Of a DNA stretch of 64,000 bases, positions 41,391 to 49,931 are shown piece by piece. The position numbers were made by a program, and so were the translations under genes. A model generated the notes under the pieces. That model saw nothing but the letters and a program-made list of their open reading frames with translations. It searched no databases and had not been told where the DNA came from. Source of the DNA: Tenacibaculum soleae (GTDB lineage Bacteria > Bacteroidota > Bacteroidia > Flavobacteriales > Flavobacteriaceae); NCBI RefSeq assembly GCF_001693415.1, contig NZ_MAKX01000001.1:824047-888046 (forward strand), read 5' to 3'. The first letter of the stretch is position 1, and every line of letters starts with the position of its first letter.

Positions 41391-42628
41391 TATAGTGTTT
41401 TTTTAAGGTAATCCATTATTTTTTTTGTTGCGCCAAGGTTATCAGTAATATATTGTTGATTGATATTTCCTTGCTTAACTCTTAAATCATCATTGGTTTT
41501 TAAAGCTGTAAAAATACTAGAAAATTCATCATTCTTTGTAACAATTGTAACACCGCCTAAAGCAAGTAAATCAGTAGCTTCTTTAAATTTTTTGTATTTA
41601 TTGCCCCCAATAACAATAGGTACGCCAAAAGTTGCAGGTTCTAGTATGTTATGTAAGCCTGTTTTTAATCCACCGCCAACATAAGCAGCATCGGCATATG
41701 AATATATTTTAGTAAGTAAACCGATGGTATCAATAATAAAAACTTGATTTTTAGATAAATCAGCACCATCTTTATCAGAATATAATATTGTTTTTTTGGT
41801 AATAGATTGTTGTAATTGATGTATTTGCTTTGTGTTGATGTTATGTGGAGCTATGATAAATTTTTCATTAGCTGGAGCGTGGTTATTAATATAGTTTACT
41901 AAAAAGTCTTCATCTTCTTTCCAAGTGCTTCCGGCAACAACTGTGTAGGTATTGTTTTTAAATGCTGCTATAAAATCTAATTCATTGTTTTGTTGTAAAA
42001 TATCATAAACTCTGTCAAACCGAGTGTCGCCAGCAATGGAAACGTTGTTTATTTTTATGCTTGAGAGTAGTTTTTTTGAGTTTTTATTTTGCACAAAAAA
42101 GTAATCAAAAGCGTGTAGTTTGTTACGCATAAAATTACCATACCATTTAAAGAAAGATTGTTTTTTTCTAAAAATACCAGAGATTAAAATAGTTTTTATT
42201 TGTTGTTTTTTTAATTCAGATAATAAGTTTGGCCAAAATTCATATTTAATAATAATGGCAATTTCTGGATGTATTTGATTAATGAATTTTTTTACGTTTG
42301 ATTTGGTGTCTAGAGGTAAGTAGCAAATAACATCTGCTAGCGAATAATTTTTTCGGACTTCATATCCCGAAGGAGAAAAAAAAGTAACTACAATTTTATG
42401 CTGTTTGTATTGTTGTTTTAATTTTTCAATAATAGGTCTTCCTTGTTCAAATTCGCCTAAAGAAGCTGCATGAAACCATATAACTTTATCGGCTTTATGA
42501 ATACTATTTAGTTTAGCAAAAGTTTCTTTTCTTCCATTAACGAATAATTTTATTTTTTTGTTAAATAAGGCTATTATTGGTAGTAAAATGCTTGCTTTTA
42601 AAAGTAGTAGATTGTATAATAAATTCAT
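41390..42628 (-). CDS. waaA: 3-deoxy-D-manno-octulosonic acid (Kdo) transferase
   Basis: A 412-residue GT-B fold glycosyltransferase that adds Kdo to lipid A precursor at the inner membrane. It has an N-terminal membrane anchor region and the motifs IWFHAASLGEFEQGRPIIE (in parts), TFFSPSGYEVRKNY, KYEFWPNLLSEL and ISGIFRKKQSFFKWYG. The C-terminal donor-binding stretch is VGGGLKTGLHNILEPATFGVPIVIG (in parts). The length and motifs fit the family. It is followed on minus by the YeeE pair in TAATG overlap. Confidence 0.95.
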   Translation of the reverse strand: MNLLYNLLLLKASILLPIIALFNKKIKLFVNGRKETFAKLNSIHKADKVIWFHAASLGEFEQGRPIIEKLKQQYKQHKIVVTFFSPSGYEVRKNYSLADVICYLPLDTKSNVKKFINQIHPEIAIIIKYEFWPNLLSELKKQQIKTILISGIFRKKQSFFKWYGNFMRNKLHAFDYFFVQNKNSKKLLSSIKINNVSIAGDTRFDRVYDILQQNNELDFIAAFKNNTYTVVAGSTWKEDEDFLVNYINNHAPANEKFIIAPHNINTKQIHQLQQSITKKTILYSDKDGADLSKNQVFIIDTIGLLTKIYSYADAAYVGGGLKTGLHNILEPATFGVPIVIGGNKYKKFKEATDLLALGGVTIVTKNDEFSSIFTALKTNDDLRVKQGNINQQYITDNLGATKKIMDYLKKTL

Positions 42629-42645
42629 ATTGCGAATTTAAGGAA

Positions 42646-42676
42646 TAAAAAAAATCAGTGAGATTAATCACTGATT
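42646..42676 (-). terminator. terminator after accC
   Basis: AATCAGTGA and TCACTGATT pair around a short GATTAA loop, flanked by A and T runs. It lies between the end of accC and the start of waaA on the minus strand. Confidence 0.8.
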
Positions 42677-42697
42677 TTTTTATTTATGTTGAAAATA

Positions 42698-44038
42698 TTA
42701 TGATTTCATTTCAAAATCTTCCATGAATTTTGTGGTGTAATTACCCGCAATATAATCAGGATGATCCATTAATTGTCTGTGAAAAGGAATCGTAGTTTTA
42801 ATACCTTCAATGATATACTCATCTAATGCACGTTTCATTTTGTTGATTGCTTCTTCACGCGTTTGCGCTGTAACAATTAGTTTAGAAATCATTGAATCGT
42901 AATTTGGTGGAATCATATAACCAGCATATACATGTGTATCTATACGAACTCCGTGACCTCCTGGAGCGTGGTAAGAGGTAATTTTACCAGGCGATGGTCT
43001 AAAACCGTTATGAGGGTCTTCCGCATTAATTCTACATTCAATTGAGTGCATTTGTGGAAAATAGTTTTTACCAGAAATAGGCACGCCGCTAGCTACTAAA
43101 ATTTGCTCACGAATTAAATCGTAATCCACTACTTCTTCGGTAATAGGGTGTTCTACCTGAATACGAGTATTCATTTCCATAAAGTAGAAATTACGATGTT
43201 TATCTACTAAAAATTCAACGGTACCAGCACCTTCATACTTAATAAACTCAGCAGCTTTTACAGCAGCTTCTCCCATTCGATTACGTAACTCATCGGTCAT
43301 AAATGGAGAAGGAGTTTCTTCTGTTAATTTTTGATGACGACGTTGTACTGAACAATCTCTTTCTGATAAATGACATGCTTTACCGTAAGAATCTCCAATA
43401 ATTTGTATTTCAATATGGCGAGGCTCTTCAATTAGCTTTTCCATATACATATCATTATTACCAAAGGCAGCTTTTGATTCTTGACGAGCTGAATCCCACG
43501 CATCTTTTAAATCTTCCGCTTTCCATACAGCGCGCATTCCTTTTCCACCACCACCAGCAGATGCTTTTAACATTACTGGGTAACCGGTTTCTTCGGCAGT
43601 TTTTATACAAGCGTCAAAATCTTCAATAACACCTTCACTACCTGGTACACATGGTACTCCGGCAGCAATCATGGTTGATTTTGCGTTTGCTTTATCTCCC
43701 ATACGGTCTATCATTTCGGCAGAAGCACCAATAAATTTAATGTCATGCTCATCACATAATTTAGAAAATTTAGCGTTTTCTGATAAAAACCCATACCCTG
43801 GGTGAATTGCATCAGCATTTGTAATTTCAGCCGCAGCAATAATACGATCCATTTTTAAGTAAGATTCACTACTTGGGGCTGGACCTATACAAACTGCTTC
43901 ATCAGCAAATCGTACATGTAAACTTTCAGCATCTGCTTTTGAATATACAGCTACAGTTTTTATTCCCATTTCTTTACAGGTTCTAATTACGCGTAACGCA
44001 ATTTCACCTCTATTGGCAATTAATATCTTTTTAAACAT
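42698..44038 (-). CDS. accC: acetyl-CoA carboxylase biotin carboxylase subunit
   Basis: About 446 residues when started at the ATG at 44038 ([20 protein letters not shown] in parts). The frame opens ten codons earlier at 44068, but the family starts here. Motifs include ATP-binding [10 protein letters not shown], the catalytic stretch [20 protein letters not shown] (in parts) and the end [10 protein letters not shown]. It carboxylates the biotin on AccB in fatty-acid synthesis. It follows accB by about 65 bp and ends with a hairpin terminator. Confidence 0.97.
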   Translation of the reverse strand: MFKKILIANRGEIALRVIRTCKEMGIKTVAVYSKADAESLHVRFADEAVCIGPAPSSESYLKMDRIIAAAEITNADAIHPGYGFLSENAKFSKLCDEHDIKFIGASAEMIDRMGDKANAKSTMIAAGVPCVPGSEGVIEDFDACIKTAEETGYPVMLKASAGGGGKGMRAVWKAEDLKDAWDSARQESKAAFGNNDMYMEKLIEEPRHIEIQIIGDSYGKACHLSERDCSVQRRHQKLTEETPSPFMTDELRNRMGEAAVKAAEFIKYEGAGTVEFLVDKHRNFYFMEMNTRIQVEHPITEEVVDYDLIREQILVASGVPISGKNYFPQMHSIECRINAEDPHNGFRPSPGKITSYHAPGGHGVRIDTHVYAGYMIPPNYDSMISKLIVTAQTREEAINKMKRALDEYIIEGIKTTIPFHRQLMDHPDYIAGNYTTKFMEDFEMKS

Positions 44039-44103
44039 ACGTTCTAAAAATTTTAAAACTCCAAACAACTAAGATATACTTGTTGTTTGGAGTTATATGT
44101 TAC

Positions 44104-44595
44104 TTAAGATGGATCTACTAAAAATAATGGTTGATCAAATTCTACAGGAGAAGAATCATCTACTAATACTTTAACGATTTTACCTGAAACTTCAGATTCA
44201 ATTTCGTTAAATAATTTCATTGCTTCAATAATACAAACGGTATCACCTACTTTTACTTCTGTACCTACTTCAGCAAAATTTGGTTTGTCTGGAGAAGGTT
44301 TTCTGTAAAAAGTTCCAATAATCGGCGATTTTATAGTAATGTATTTAGAGTCGTCTTCAGCATTTGAAGCATCACTAGCTGGTGTTGCTGCTTGTGCTAC
44401 AGGTTGTGCAACAGGGGCTTGTGCTACCATTTGAGGGGCAACACCCATTGGTGCAGCTGCCTGTATAATTGTAGTCTCAGGTGTTTCACTTCCAGTTTTA
44501 ATGGTGATTTTAATATCTTCCATTTCTAACTTTACTTCACTTGCGCCTGATTTTGCTACAAATTTTATAAGACTTTGAATTTCTTTAATATCCAT
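44104..44595 (-). CDS. accB: acetyl-CoA carboxylase biotin carboxyl carrier protein
   Basis: A 163-residue carrier. The N-terminal helical domain begins DIKEIQSLIKFVAKSG, then a proline/alanine-rich linker (about 45-80), and the biotinyl domain with the target Lys127 in IIEAMKLFNEI. It carries the carboxyl group from AccC to the transferase subunits, which are not in this window. It lies 27 nt after fabH. Confidence 0.97.
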   Translation of the reverse strand: MDIKEIQSLIKFVAKSGASEVKLEMEDIKITIKTGSETPETTIIQAAAPMGVAPQMVAQAPVAQPVAQAATPASDASNAEDDSKYITIKSPIIGTFYRKPSPDKPNFAEVGTEVKVGDTVCIIEAMKLFNEIESEVSGKIVKVLVDDSSPVEFDQPLFLVDPS

Positions 44596-44622
44596 TTTCC
44601 TAAATTTTAATTGTTTGGTTCT

Positions 44623-45618
44623 TTATGAATTGTATGCCCATTTTAAATAGATGGCTCCCCATGTGAAACCTCCACCAAATGCGGCAAAAATTAAATTATT
44701 TCCTTTTTTTAATTCTTTTTCATAGTCGGCAATTAGTAGTGGTAAGGTTGCTGAAGTGGTATTACCATATTTATGGATATTTACCATTACTTTTTCAGAC
44801 GCTAAACCAACTCTATTTGCAGTAGCTTCAATAATTCGGTTGTTAGCTTGGTGTGGTACAAGCCAGTCTACATCTTCTTTAGAAAGATTATTTCTTGTAA
44901 GCATTTTTTCAGAAACATCTGCCATGTTAGAAACGGCGTATTTAAATACCGTTTTCCCTTCTTGATGTACAAAATGTTGTCCGTTTTTAAGGGTTTCTTC
45001 TGAGGTTGGTAAAAGTGACCCACCAGCTTCAATTTTTAAAAATTCTCTACCAATACCATCACTTCTTAAATATTCGTCTTGTAAACCTAAACCGTCGGTA
45101 TTTGGTTCAAATAATACCGCACCGGCACCATCACCAAAAATAATACAAGTAGCTCTATCAGTATAATCAATAATTGAAGACATTTTATCAGCTCCAATTA
45201 ATAATACTTTTTTGTAGCGACCACTTTCTATGTATTTAGCTGCGGTAGACATACCGTATAAAAAGCTTGAACAAGCGGCTTGTAAATCGTATGAAAAAGC
45301 ATTTACGGCACCTATTTTAGAGGCTGTATATGCAGCGGTAGAGGCAACAAGCATATCTGGTGTTGCAGTAGCAACGATAACCATGTCTATCTCTTTAGGG
45401 TCGATATTTGATTTTTGAAGTAAATCCTCTGCGGCTTTTATAGCCATATATGAGGTTCCTTTACCTTCACCTTTTAAGATTCTTCTTTCTTTAATTCCAG
45501 TTCTACTAGTGATCCATTCATCATTAGTATCTACCATTGTTTCTAGTTCCTTATTTGTTAAAACATGTTCAGGAACAAATTTTCCTACTGCGGAAATCGC
45601 TGCAGTTATTTTAGTCAT
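44623..45618 (-). CDS. fabH: 3-oxoacyl-ACP synthase III
   Basis: About 331 residues started at the ATG at 45618 (MTKITAAISAVGKFVPEHVL in parts); the open frame extends 18 codons upstream, but the family begins here. FabH joins acetyl- or branched acyl-CoA to malonyl-ACP to start fatty-acid chains. The catalytic Cys116 lies in DLQAACSSFLYG, His in VPHQANNRI, and Asn in HKYGNTTSATLPL. It is co-linear with accB and accC, and is separated from rpmF by a strong hairpin. Confidence 0.96.
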   Translation of the reverse strand: MTKITAAISAVGKFVPEHVLTNKELETMVDTNDEWITSRTGIKERRILKGEGKGTSYMAIKAAEDLLQKSNIDPKEIDMVIVATATPDMLVASTAAYTASKIGAVNAFSYDLQAACSSFLYGMSTAAKYIESGRYKKVLLIGADKMSSIIDYTDRATCIIFGDGAGAVLFEPNTDGLGLQDEYLRSDGIGREFLKIEAGGSLLPTSEETLKNGQHFVHQEGKTVFKYAVSNMADVSEKMLTRNNLSKEDVDWLVPHQANNRIIEATANRVGLASEKVMVNIHKYGNTTSATLPLLIADYEKELKKGNNLIFAAFGGGFTWGAIYLKWAYNS

Positions 45619-45721
45619 AATTGTTTGTTTTGTGGTAAAACCAGTTTTCAAAAGTAGTGAAAAATATTTCACTTTTTTAAAGAAAAATTATCTAAAAAGT
45701 AAATTTTTAATGATAAAACGT

Positions 45722-45750
45722 AAAAAAACCCTCTATATAGAGGGTTTTTT
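45722..45750 (-). terminator. terminator between rpmF and fabH
   Basis: A perfect palindrome (AAAACCCTCTA / TAGAGGGTTTT) with flanking A and T runs lies after the rpmF stop and before fabH on the minus strand. It would reduce read-through from the ribosomal-protein part into the lipid genes. Confidence 0.85.
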
Positions 45751-45770
45751 AATGTTGTAAAAACTAATTT

Positions 45771-45965
45771 TTAAGCTTCAGCAACTGCACTTTCTAATAC
45801 TACTTGTCCTCTGTAGTATAATTTACCTTCGTGCCAGTGAGCTCTATGGTATAAATGTGCTTCTCCAGTTGTAGGATCAACAGCTATTTGAGGTACAGAA
45901 GCTTTATAGTGAGTTCTTCTTTTATCTCTTCTAGTTTTCGATATTTTTCTCTTTGGATGTGCCAT
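45771..45965 (-). CDS. rpmF: 50S ribosomal protein bL32
   Basis: A 64-residue protein starting [20 protein letters not shown], the normal bL32 N-terminus, with [15 protein letters not shown] and ending [15 protein letters not shown]. The usual CxxC zinc cysteines are absent, so it is a zinc-free form. It follows the DUF177 gene by 8 nt, an arrangement found across many bacteria. Confidence 0.96.
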   Translation of the reverse strand: MAHPKRKISKTRRDKRRTHYKASVPQIAVDPTTGEAHLYHRAHWHEGKLYYRGQVVLESAVAEA

Positions 45966-45973
45966 TTTATGTT

Positions 45974-46510
45974 TTATTTATCTGTTAGTAAATCCTTTAA
46001 TTTATCCCATCTTGGGTCTGCTGATGTTTCTTCAACAGGTTTTTCTTCATGTATTCTTAATTCTTCTAATCTTTGTAAAGCGTCAGATTTCATAGTGCCG
46101 TTTAAAACGTCTGGATGAATTCTTTTACTCGGAACTGATAATATTGTTAACTCATATATAAATTGAGCCACATTCATTTGATAAGCTTCATGTGGAAGTA
46201 TCAAAATTTCATCATGTTCGTCATTATATTCAGTACCAAATTTAACAACTAAATTTAAATCACCATCAATTTCTAGGTCAAATAACTCGCCAGTCGTGTC
46301 ACAAGGTAAATTAACAGTACCTTTTATTGTAAAGTAAAGTTCGAATAACGTACTTTTTTTTACAAAATTTAAACTAGCTTTTACGTTTGTGTTGTTGTAT
46401 TCATCAAACTGAAATGCTTCAAAGAACTTGTTGTCAATTTGATATTCAAATAAATGACTGCCTTCTTTTAAACCTACAAAAGGTATATTGAATTCTTTTA
46501 TGTCTTTCAT
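45974..46510 (-). CDS. DUF177 (YceD) protein
   Basis: About 178 residues from the ATG at 46510 ([17 protein letters not shown]); the open frame extends eight codons upstream. It has the YceD pattern [30 protein letters not shown] (in parts), with the conserved Cys in LPCD, and ends [19 protein letters not shown], the typical C-terminal DPRW..L..L motif. YceD is linked to 23S rRNA and large-subunit maturation. It is directly upstream of rpmF. Confidence 0.93.
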   Translation of the reverse strand: MKDIKEFNIPFVGLKEGSHLFEYQIDNKFFEAFQFDEYNNTNVKASLNFVKKSTLFELYFTIKGTVNLPCDTTGELFDLEIDGDLNLVVKFGTEYNDEHDEILILPHEAYQMNVAQFIYELTILSVPSKRIHPDVLNGTMKSDALQRLEELRIHEEKPVEETSADPRWDKLKDLLTDK

Positions 46511-46581
46511 CTTAAGATCAATTTGAGCGGGCAAAGATATAAAAAATGTTTATATTTTTATATTTTCTCTAAAAAAAAATG

Positions 46582-47616
46582 CTATTTAACTTTTAACGGT
46601 TTTTTTGTGAGTTCTGCATATTGTTTTCGGTTCTTAAATATTTGTAATGAGGTAAATAAAGCTTCTTTAAACGAGGTTGAATTTGCTTTATTTTTACCAG
46701 CAATGTCAAAACCTGTTCCGTGGTCGGGTGAGGTTCTTATTTTGTTTAAACCAGCAGTAAAGTTTACACCATTGCCAAAAGATAATGCTTTAAAAGGCGC
46801 TAATCCTTGATCGTGATACATGGCTAAAACACCATCAAATTGTTTGTAGGTTTTAGAGCCAAAAAATCCATCGGCAGCATAAGGTCCAAAAACTAATTTG
46901 CCCGATTCTTTTATTTCTGCAATTGTTGGACGTATCATTTCATCATCTTCATTACCAATAATTCCGTTATCACCACAATGTGGATTTAAACCTAATATAG
47001 CAATTTTAGGTTTGGTTATGCCAAAATCTTGTTTTAAAGAGGTGTGCATCGTTTCAACTTTTTCCTTAATTAATTCAGGAGTAATCGTTGTTGCTACTTT
47101 TGTGATAGGAATATGACCGGTAATTAAACCTATACGCATTTCATCGGTCATTAAAATCATTAAGCTTTTACCGTTTAAATTAGCTTGTAAATATTCGGTA
47201 TGTCCCGGAAAATTAAATGCTTCTGATTGTATGTTTTCTTTACTAATCGGTGCAGTTAGTAAAGTGTCAATTTGATTATTTTGTAAAGCTTTGGTAGCAG
47301 CTTCTAATGATTTGTAAGCAAATTTACCACCTATTTCGGTAGTCTTACCTAATTCTATTTTTACCTCTTCTTTCCACGAATTAATTAAATTTATTTTACC
47401 GTGCGCTATTTTATCAAGCGAGGTAATACCATGAATGTTAGTATGTAATTTTAGATTTTTTTTGTGGTAAGATATCAATTTTGTCGAAGCAAATAATACA
47501 GGCGTACAAAACTCCAGCATGCGTTTATCTTCAAAAGTTTTTAAAATAATTTCTACTCCAATTCCGTTGGTATCACCAACTGAAATTCCAACAATAATTT
47601 TATCTGTACTATCCAT
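46582..47616 (-). CDS. pdxA: 4-hydroxythreonine-4-phosphate dehydrogenase PdxA
   Basis: About 344 residues from the ATG at 47616 (MDSTDKIIVGISVGDTNGIG in parts); the open frame extends 14 codons upstream. PdxA oxidises 4-phosphohydroxy-threonine in pyridoxal phosphate synthesis. Metal-binding His residues lie in NFPGHTEYLQ and LAMYHDQGLAPFKAL, with another in LNPHCGDNGIIG. It precedes the DUF177 gene by about 70 nt and diverges from ribE, with which it shares a 63-bp upstream region. Confidence 0.95.
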   Translation of the reverse strand: MDSTDKIIVGISVGDTNGIGVEIILKTFEDKRMLEFCTPVLFASTKLISYHKKNLKLHTNIHGITSLDKIAHGKINLINSWKEEVKIELGKTTEIGGKFAYKSLEAATKALQNNQIDTLLTAPISKENIQSEAFNFPGHTEYLQANLNGKSLMILMTDEMRIGLITGHIPITKVATTITPELIKEKVETMHTSLKQDFGITKPKIAILGLNPHCGDNGIIGNEDDEMIRPTIAEIKESGKLVFGPYAADGFFGSKTYKQFDGVLAMYHDQGLAPFKALSFGNGVNFTAGLNKIRTSPDHGTGFDIAGKNKANSTSFKEALFTSLQIFKNRKQYAELTKKPLKVK

Positions 47617-47679
47617 AGTTACTTTCGTAGGTAAAAGTTGTATTTTTGATGTAAACAAAAGTAACTAAAAAAATACAGA

Positions 47680-48267
47680 ATGTTTACTGGAATAATTGAA
47701 ACTCTTGGAATTGTAAAAAGTGTAGTTAAAGATAAAGAAAACTTACATATTGCCGTTAAAAGTGATATTACTAATGAGTTAAAAATAGATCAAAGTGTGG
47801 CACATAATGGTGTGTGTTTAACAGTTGTTGCAATAGCAGATGATGAGTATACCGTTACGGCAATTAAAGAAACGCTTGATAAAACCAATATAGGCGATTT
47901 AAAAGAGGGTGATGCAGTAAATTTAGAACGTGCTATGAAATTAGGCGCGCGTTTAGATGGGCATATCGTACAAGGACATGTTGATAAAACTGGTGTTTGT
48001 AAAAACATAAAAGATGAAAACGGAAGTACGGTGTTTACTTTTTCGTACAATTTTGATGGAAACAATGTAACTATTGAAAAAGGTTCAATTACGGTAAACG
48101 GAGTTAGTTTAACAGTAGTAAATGCTAAAAAAGATGAGTTTAGTGTTGCTATTATTCCGTATACATTACAGCACACCACTTTTAAAAATTTTGTAGTTGG
48201 TAGTAAAATTAACTTAGAATTTGATGTAATTGGTAAATATGTTGCCAGATTAAACCAATTAAAATAA
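47680..48267 (+). CDS. ribE: riboflavin synthase, alpha chain
   Basis: A 195-residue protein made of two lumazine-binding barrels, as normal. The first begins MFTGIIETLG and has VAHNGVCLTVV, the second has GSITVNGVSLTVV near 140-152, and LERAMKLGARLDGHIVQGHVD lies between. It dismutates two 6,7-dimethyl-8-ribityllumazine molecules into riboflavin. No FMN riboswitch is visible in the short upstream region. A hairpin terminator follows. Confidence 0.96.
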   Translation: MFTGIIETLGIVKSVVKDKENLHIAVKSDITNELKIDQSVAHNGVCLTVVAIADDEYTVTAIKETLDKTNIGDLKEGDAVNLERAMKLGARLDGHIVQGHVDKTGVCKNIKDENGSTVFTFSYNFDGNNVTIEKGSITVNGVSLTVVNAKKDEFSVAIIPYTLQHTTFKNFVVGSKINLEFDVIGKYVARLNQLK

Positions 48268-48302
48268 ATAAAGACAAAATTGTTAAACAGATAGTTGAAA
48301 TA

Positions 48303-48334
48303 AAAGCACTTAGTTATACTTAACTAAGTGCTTT
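48303..48334. terminator. bidirectional terminator after ribE
   Basis: AAAGCACTTAGTTA and TAACTAAGTGCTTT pair perfectly around a 4-nt loop. It lies between convergent ribE and the HIRAN gene. Confidence 0.85.
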
Positions 48335-48384
48335 GTATTTTTATATAAAACTAGGTTGATATTGTTTGTAAAACAAATACGATA

Positions 48385-48711
48385 TTAACTTTCTTTAATT
48401 ACATAAACTATTACTCCTATTTGATTCTCTGTATGCTCGCTTGCATCAATACGTTGTATTCTTGCTTCAAATACATGTATACCACATGCTAATAATTTTG
48501 CTATGGCAGTATTTTTATCTCTAGGTATAAAGCCTAATTTATGCTTTTTATAATAAATAGCTACAGCATTTTTATCATAAGTATTATGTGGTTCAGTTTT
48601 TAAATGTAGTTTTTTACCTATGGTTAATTTATCAAATACAATACAGCCCTCATAATAACTAAATCCAGCTATTGTAAAACGCTCAAAACACACTCTTTTT
48701 AAATCACTCAT
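48385..48711 (-). CDS. small HIRAN-domain protein
   Basis: A 108-residue protein started at the ATG at 48711 (MSDLKRVCFERFTIAG); the frame opens two codons earlier at a TTG. It is a stand-alone HIRAN domain: FTIAGFSYYEGCIVFDKLTIG (in parts), LKTEPHNTYDKNAVAIYYK and LGFIPRDKNTAIAKLLACG. In larger proteins this domain binds 3' DNA ends or stalled forks. Here it lies next to a WYL regulator and a type I restriction-modification operon. A palindrome is shared with the divergent WYL gene. Confidence 0.85.
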   Translation of the reverse strand: MSDLKRVCFERFTIAGFSYYEGCIVFDKLTIGKKLHLKTEPHNTYDKNAVAIYYKKHKLGFIPRDKNTAIAKLLACGIHVFEARIQRIDASEHTENQIGVIVYVIKES

Positions 48712-48749
48712 AATCAATCTGTTTTAAATTTCTTGCAATATTAAATCTT

Positions 48750-48764
48750 AACTATGCAATAGTT
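48750..48764. promoter_or_regulatory. WYL operator candidate, site 1
   Basis: AACTA-TGCAA-TAGTT, a palindrome of the form AACTA-N5-TAGTT, lies between the divergent HIRAN and WYL genes. The same form occurs at 49881-49895. Confidence 0.6.
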
Positions 48765-48806
48765 GTGCACATATTTTTTTAAGTTTACGTTCATTATTAA
48801 TAAGCC

Positions 48807-49817
48807 ATGTCTACCAATAAAAATGCAATTATTCGTTACCAAACTTTAGATAGGTGTTTTCAAAACTTTGGAAAACGCTTTTATATTGAAGATTTACTTG
48901 CTGCTTGTAATGATGCATTAATGGAAATGAACCCTTTGTCAGAAGGTATTAAAAAGCGTCAATTATATGATGATATTCGTTTTATGGAATCTAGCCAAGG
49001 ATGGAATATCAATTTAGAAAAAATTAAAGACGGTAGGCGTTCTTACTATCGTTATGCTGATAAAAACTACGCTATAAACCAGCAACCTATTAATGAATTA
49101 GAAGCCGAACAACTAAAATCGGCAATGTTAGTATTAAGTCGTTTTAAAGGTTTGCCACAATTTGAATGGATAAACGAATTAATACCTAAACTAAATAAAA
49201 CCTTTCATTTAAAAGCACAAGAAGATTATATTATTAGTTTTGATACGAATGAGTATTTAAAAGGAAAAGAGTTTATTTCTCCTTTATTTAGCGCTATTAA
49301 AAACAAGCAAACTTTACAAATAACATATACCTCTTTTCAAACAAACAAAGCTATCGTTGTAACATTTTCTCCCTATCATTTAAAACAATACAACAACCGT
49401 TGGTTTTTATTTGGTAAGCAAGAAGATTTTGATAGTATTACCAATTTAGCTTTAGACAGAATTAATACCATAACACAAAGTACAGCAAGTTACAACGCTA
49501 GTTTACACACAAACTTTGATGATTATTTTGAAGATTGTATTGGAGTAACCAAACCTACTGATGCAAGCCTTATTAAAATTGAATTATTAGCAAGCCCAAA
49601 ACTTGCTCCGTACATAAAAACAAAACCATTACACGGAAGTCAAAAAAAAATAGAAGATAATGAAAACGGATACTTATTTTCTATTGAAATAATACCTAAT
49701 TACGAGCTAGAAAAACTATTGCTTTCTTTTGGTGAAGATCTTAAAATTATAAATCCTGCACCTCTAAAAGAAAAGCTAAAACAACGCATACAAAAACAAT
49801 TAGCAAATTACACCTAA
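48807..49817 (+). CDS. WYL-domain transcriptional regulator
   Basis: A 336-residue regulator. The N-terminal winged HTH region is about 1-90 (RYQTLDRCFQNFGKRFYIEDLL in parts, then RQLYDDIRFMESSQGWN). The WYL ligand-binding domain is at about 150-235 (EFISPLFSAIKNKQTLQITYTSF, FSPYHLKQYNNRWFLFG), and a WCX-type extension follows. Proteins of this type (BrxR, CapW) repress defence islands. It diverges from the HIRAN gene and lies upstream of the DUF2130-hsdMS operon. Both regions carry the palindrome described as its operator. Confidence 0.92.
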   Translation: MSTNKNAIIRYQTLDRCFQNFGKRFYIEDLLAACNDALMEMNPLSEGIKKRQLYDDIRFMESSQGWNINLEKIKDGRRSYYRYADKNYAINQQPINELEAEQLKSAMLVLSRFKGLPQFEWINELIPKLNKTFHLKAQEDYIISFDTNEYLKGKEFISPLFSAIKNKQTLQITYTSFQTNKAIVVTFSPYHLKQYNNRWFLFGKQEDFDSITNLALDRINTITQSTASYNASLHTNFDDYFEDCIGVTKPTDASLIKIELLASPKLAPYIKTKPLHGSQKKIEDNENGYLFSIEIIPNYELEKLLLSFGEDLKIINPAPLKEKLKQRIQKQLANYT

Positions 49818-49838
49818 AATTAAAAGATAACCTACAAT

Positions 49839-49865
49839 GACCGTCTCCCCTCTAAGGAGGCGGTC
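49839..49865 (+). repeat. GC-rich hairpin after the WYL gene
   Basis: GACCGTCTCC and GGAGGCGGTC pair with one G-T wobble around a 7-nt loop. It is far richer in GC than its surroundings. No T-run follows, so it is not a typical Rho-independent terminator. Confidence 0.6.
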
Positions 49866-49880
49866 TAATTACCAATGCAT

Positions 49881-49895
49881 AACTACTGCATAGTT
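49881..49895. promoter_or_regulatory. WYL operator candidate, site 2
   Basis: AACTA-CTGCA-TAGTT is the second copy of AACTA-N5-TAGTT. It lies a few nt upstream of the -7 element TACATTTG at 49902-49909 and would overlap the -33 region, so a bound repressor would block RNA polymerase at the DUF2130-hsdMS operon. Confidence 0.6.
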
Positions 49896-49901
49896 TAATT
49901 T

Positions 49902-49909
49902 TACATTTG
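49902..49909 (+). promoter_or_regulatory. -7 element of the DUF2130-hsdMS operon
   Basis: TACATTTG matches TANNTTTG exactly, 22 nt before the DUF2130 start. The operator candidate lies directly upstream. Confidence 0.55.
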
Positions 49910-49931
49910 TATCAATATTAAAAAAATAAAG

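Noticed and set aside
47617..47679. An FMN riboswitch upstream of ribE
   Set aside because: The 63-bp space is too short for the RFN element and has no matching core.
47790..48179. A 129-codon open frame on the minus strand
   Set aside because: It is antisense to ribE, which has full riboflavin-synthase motifs.
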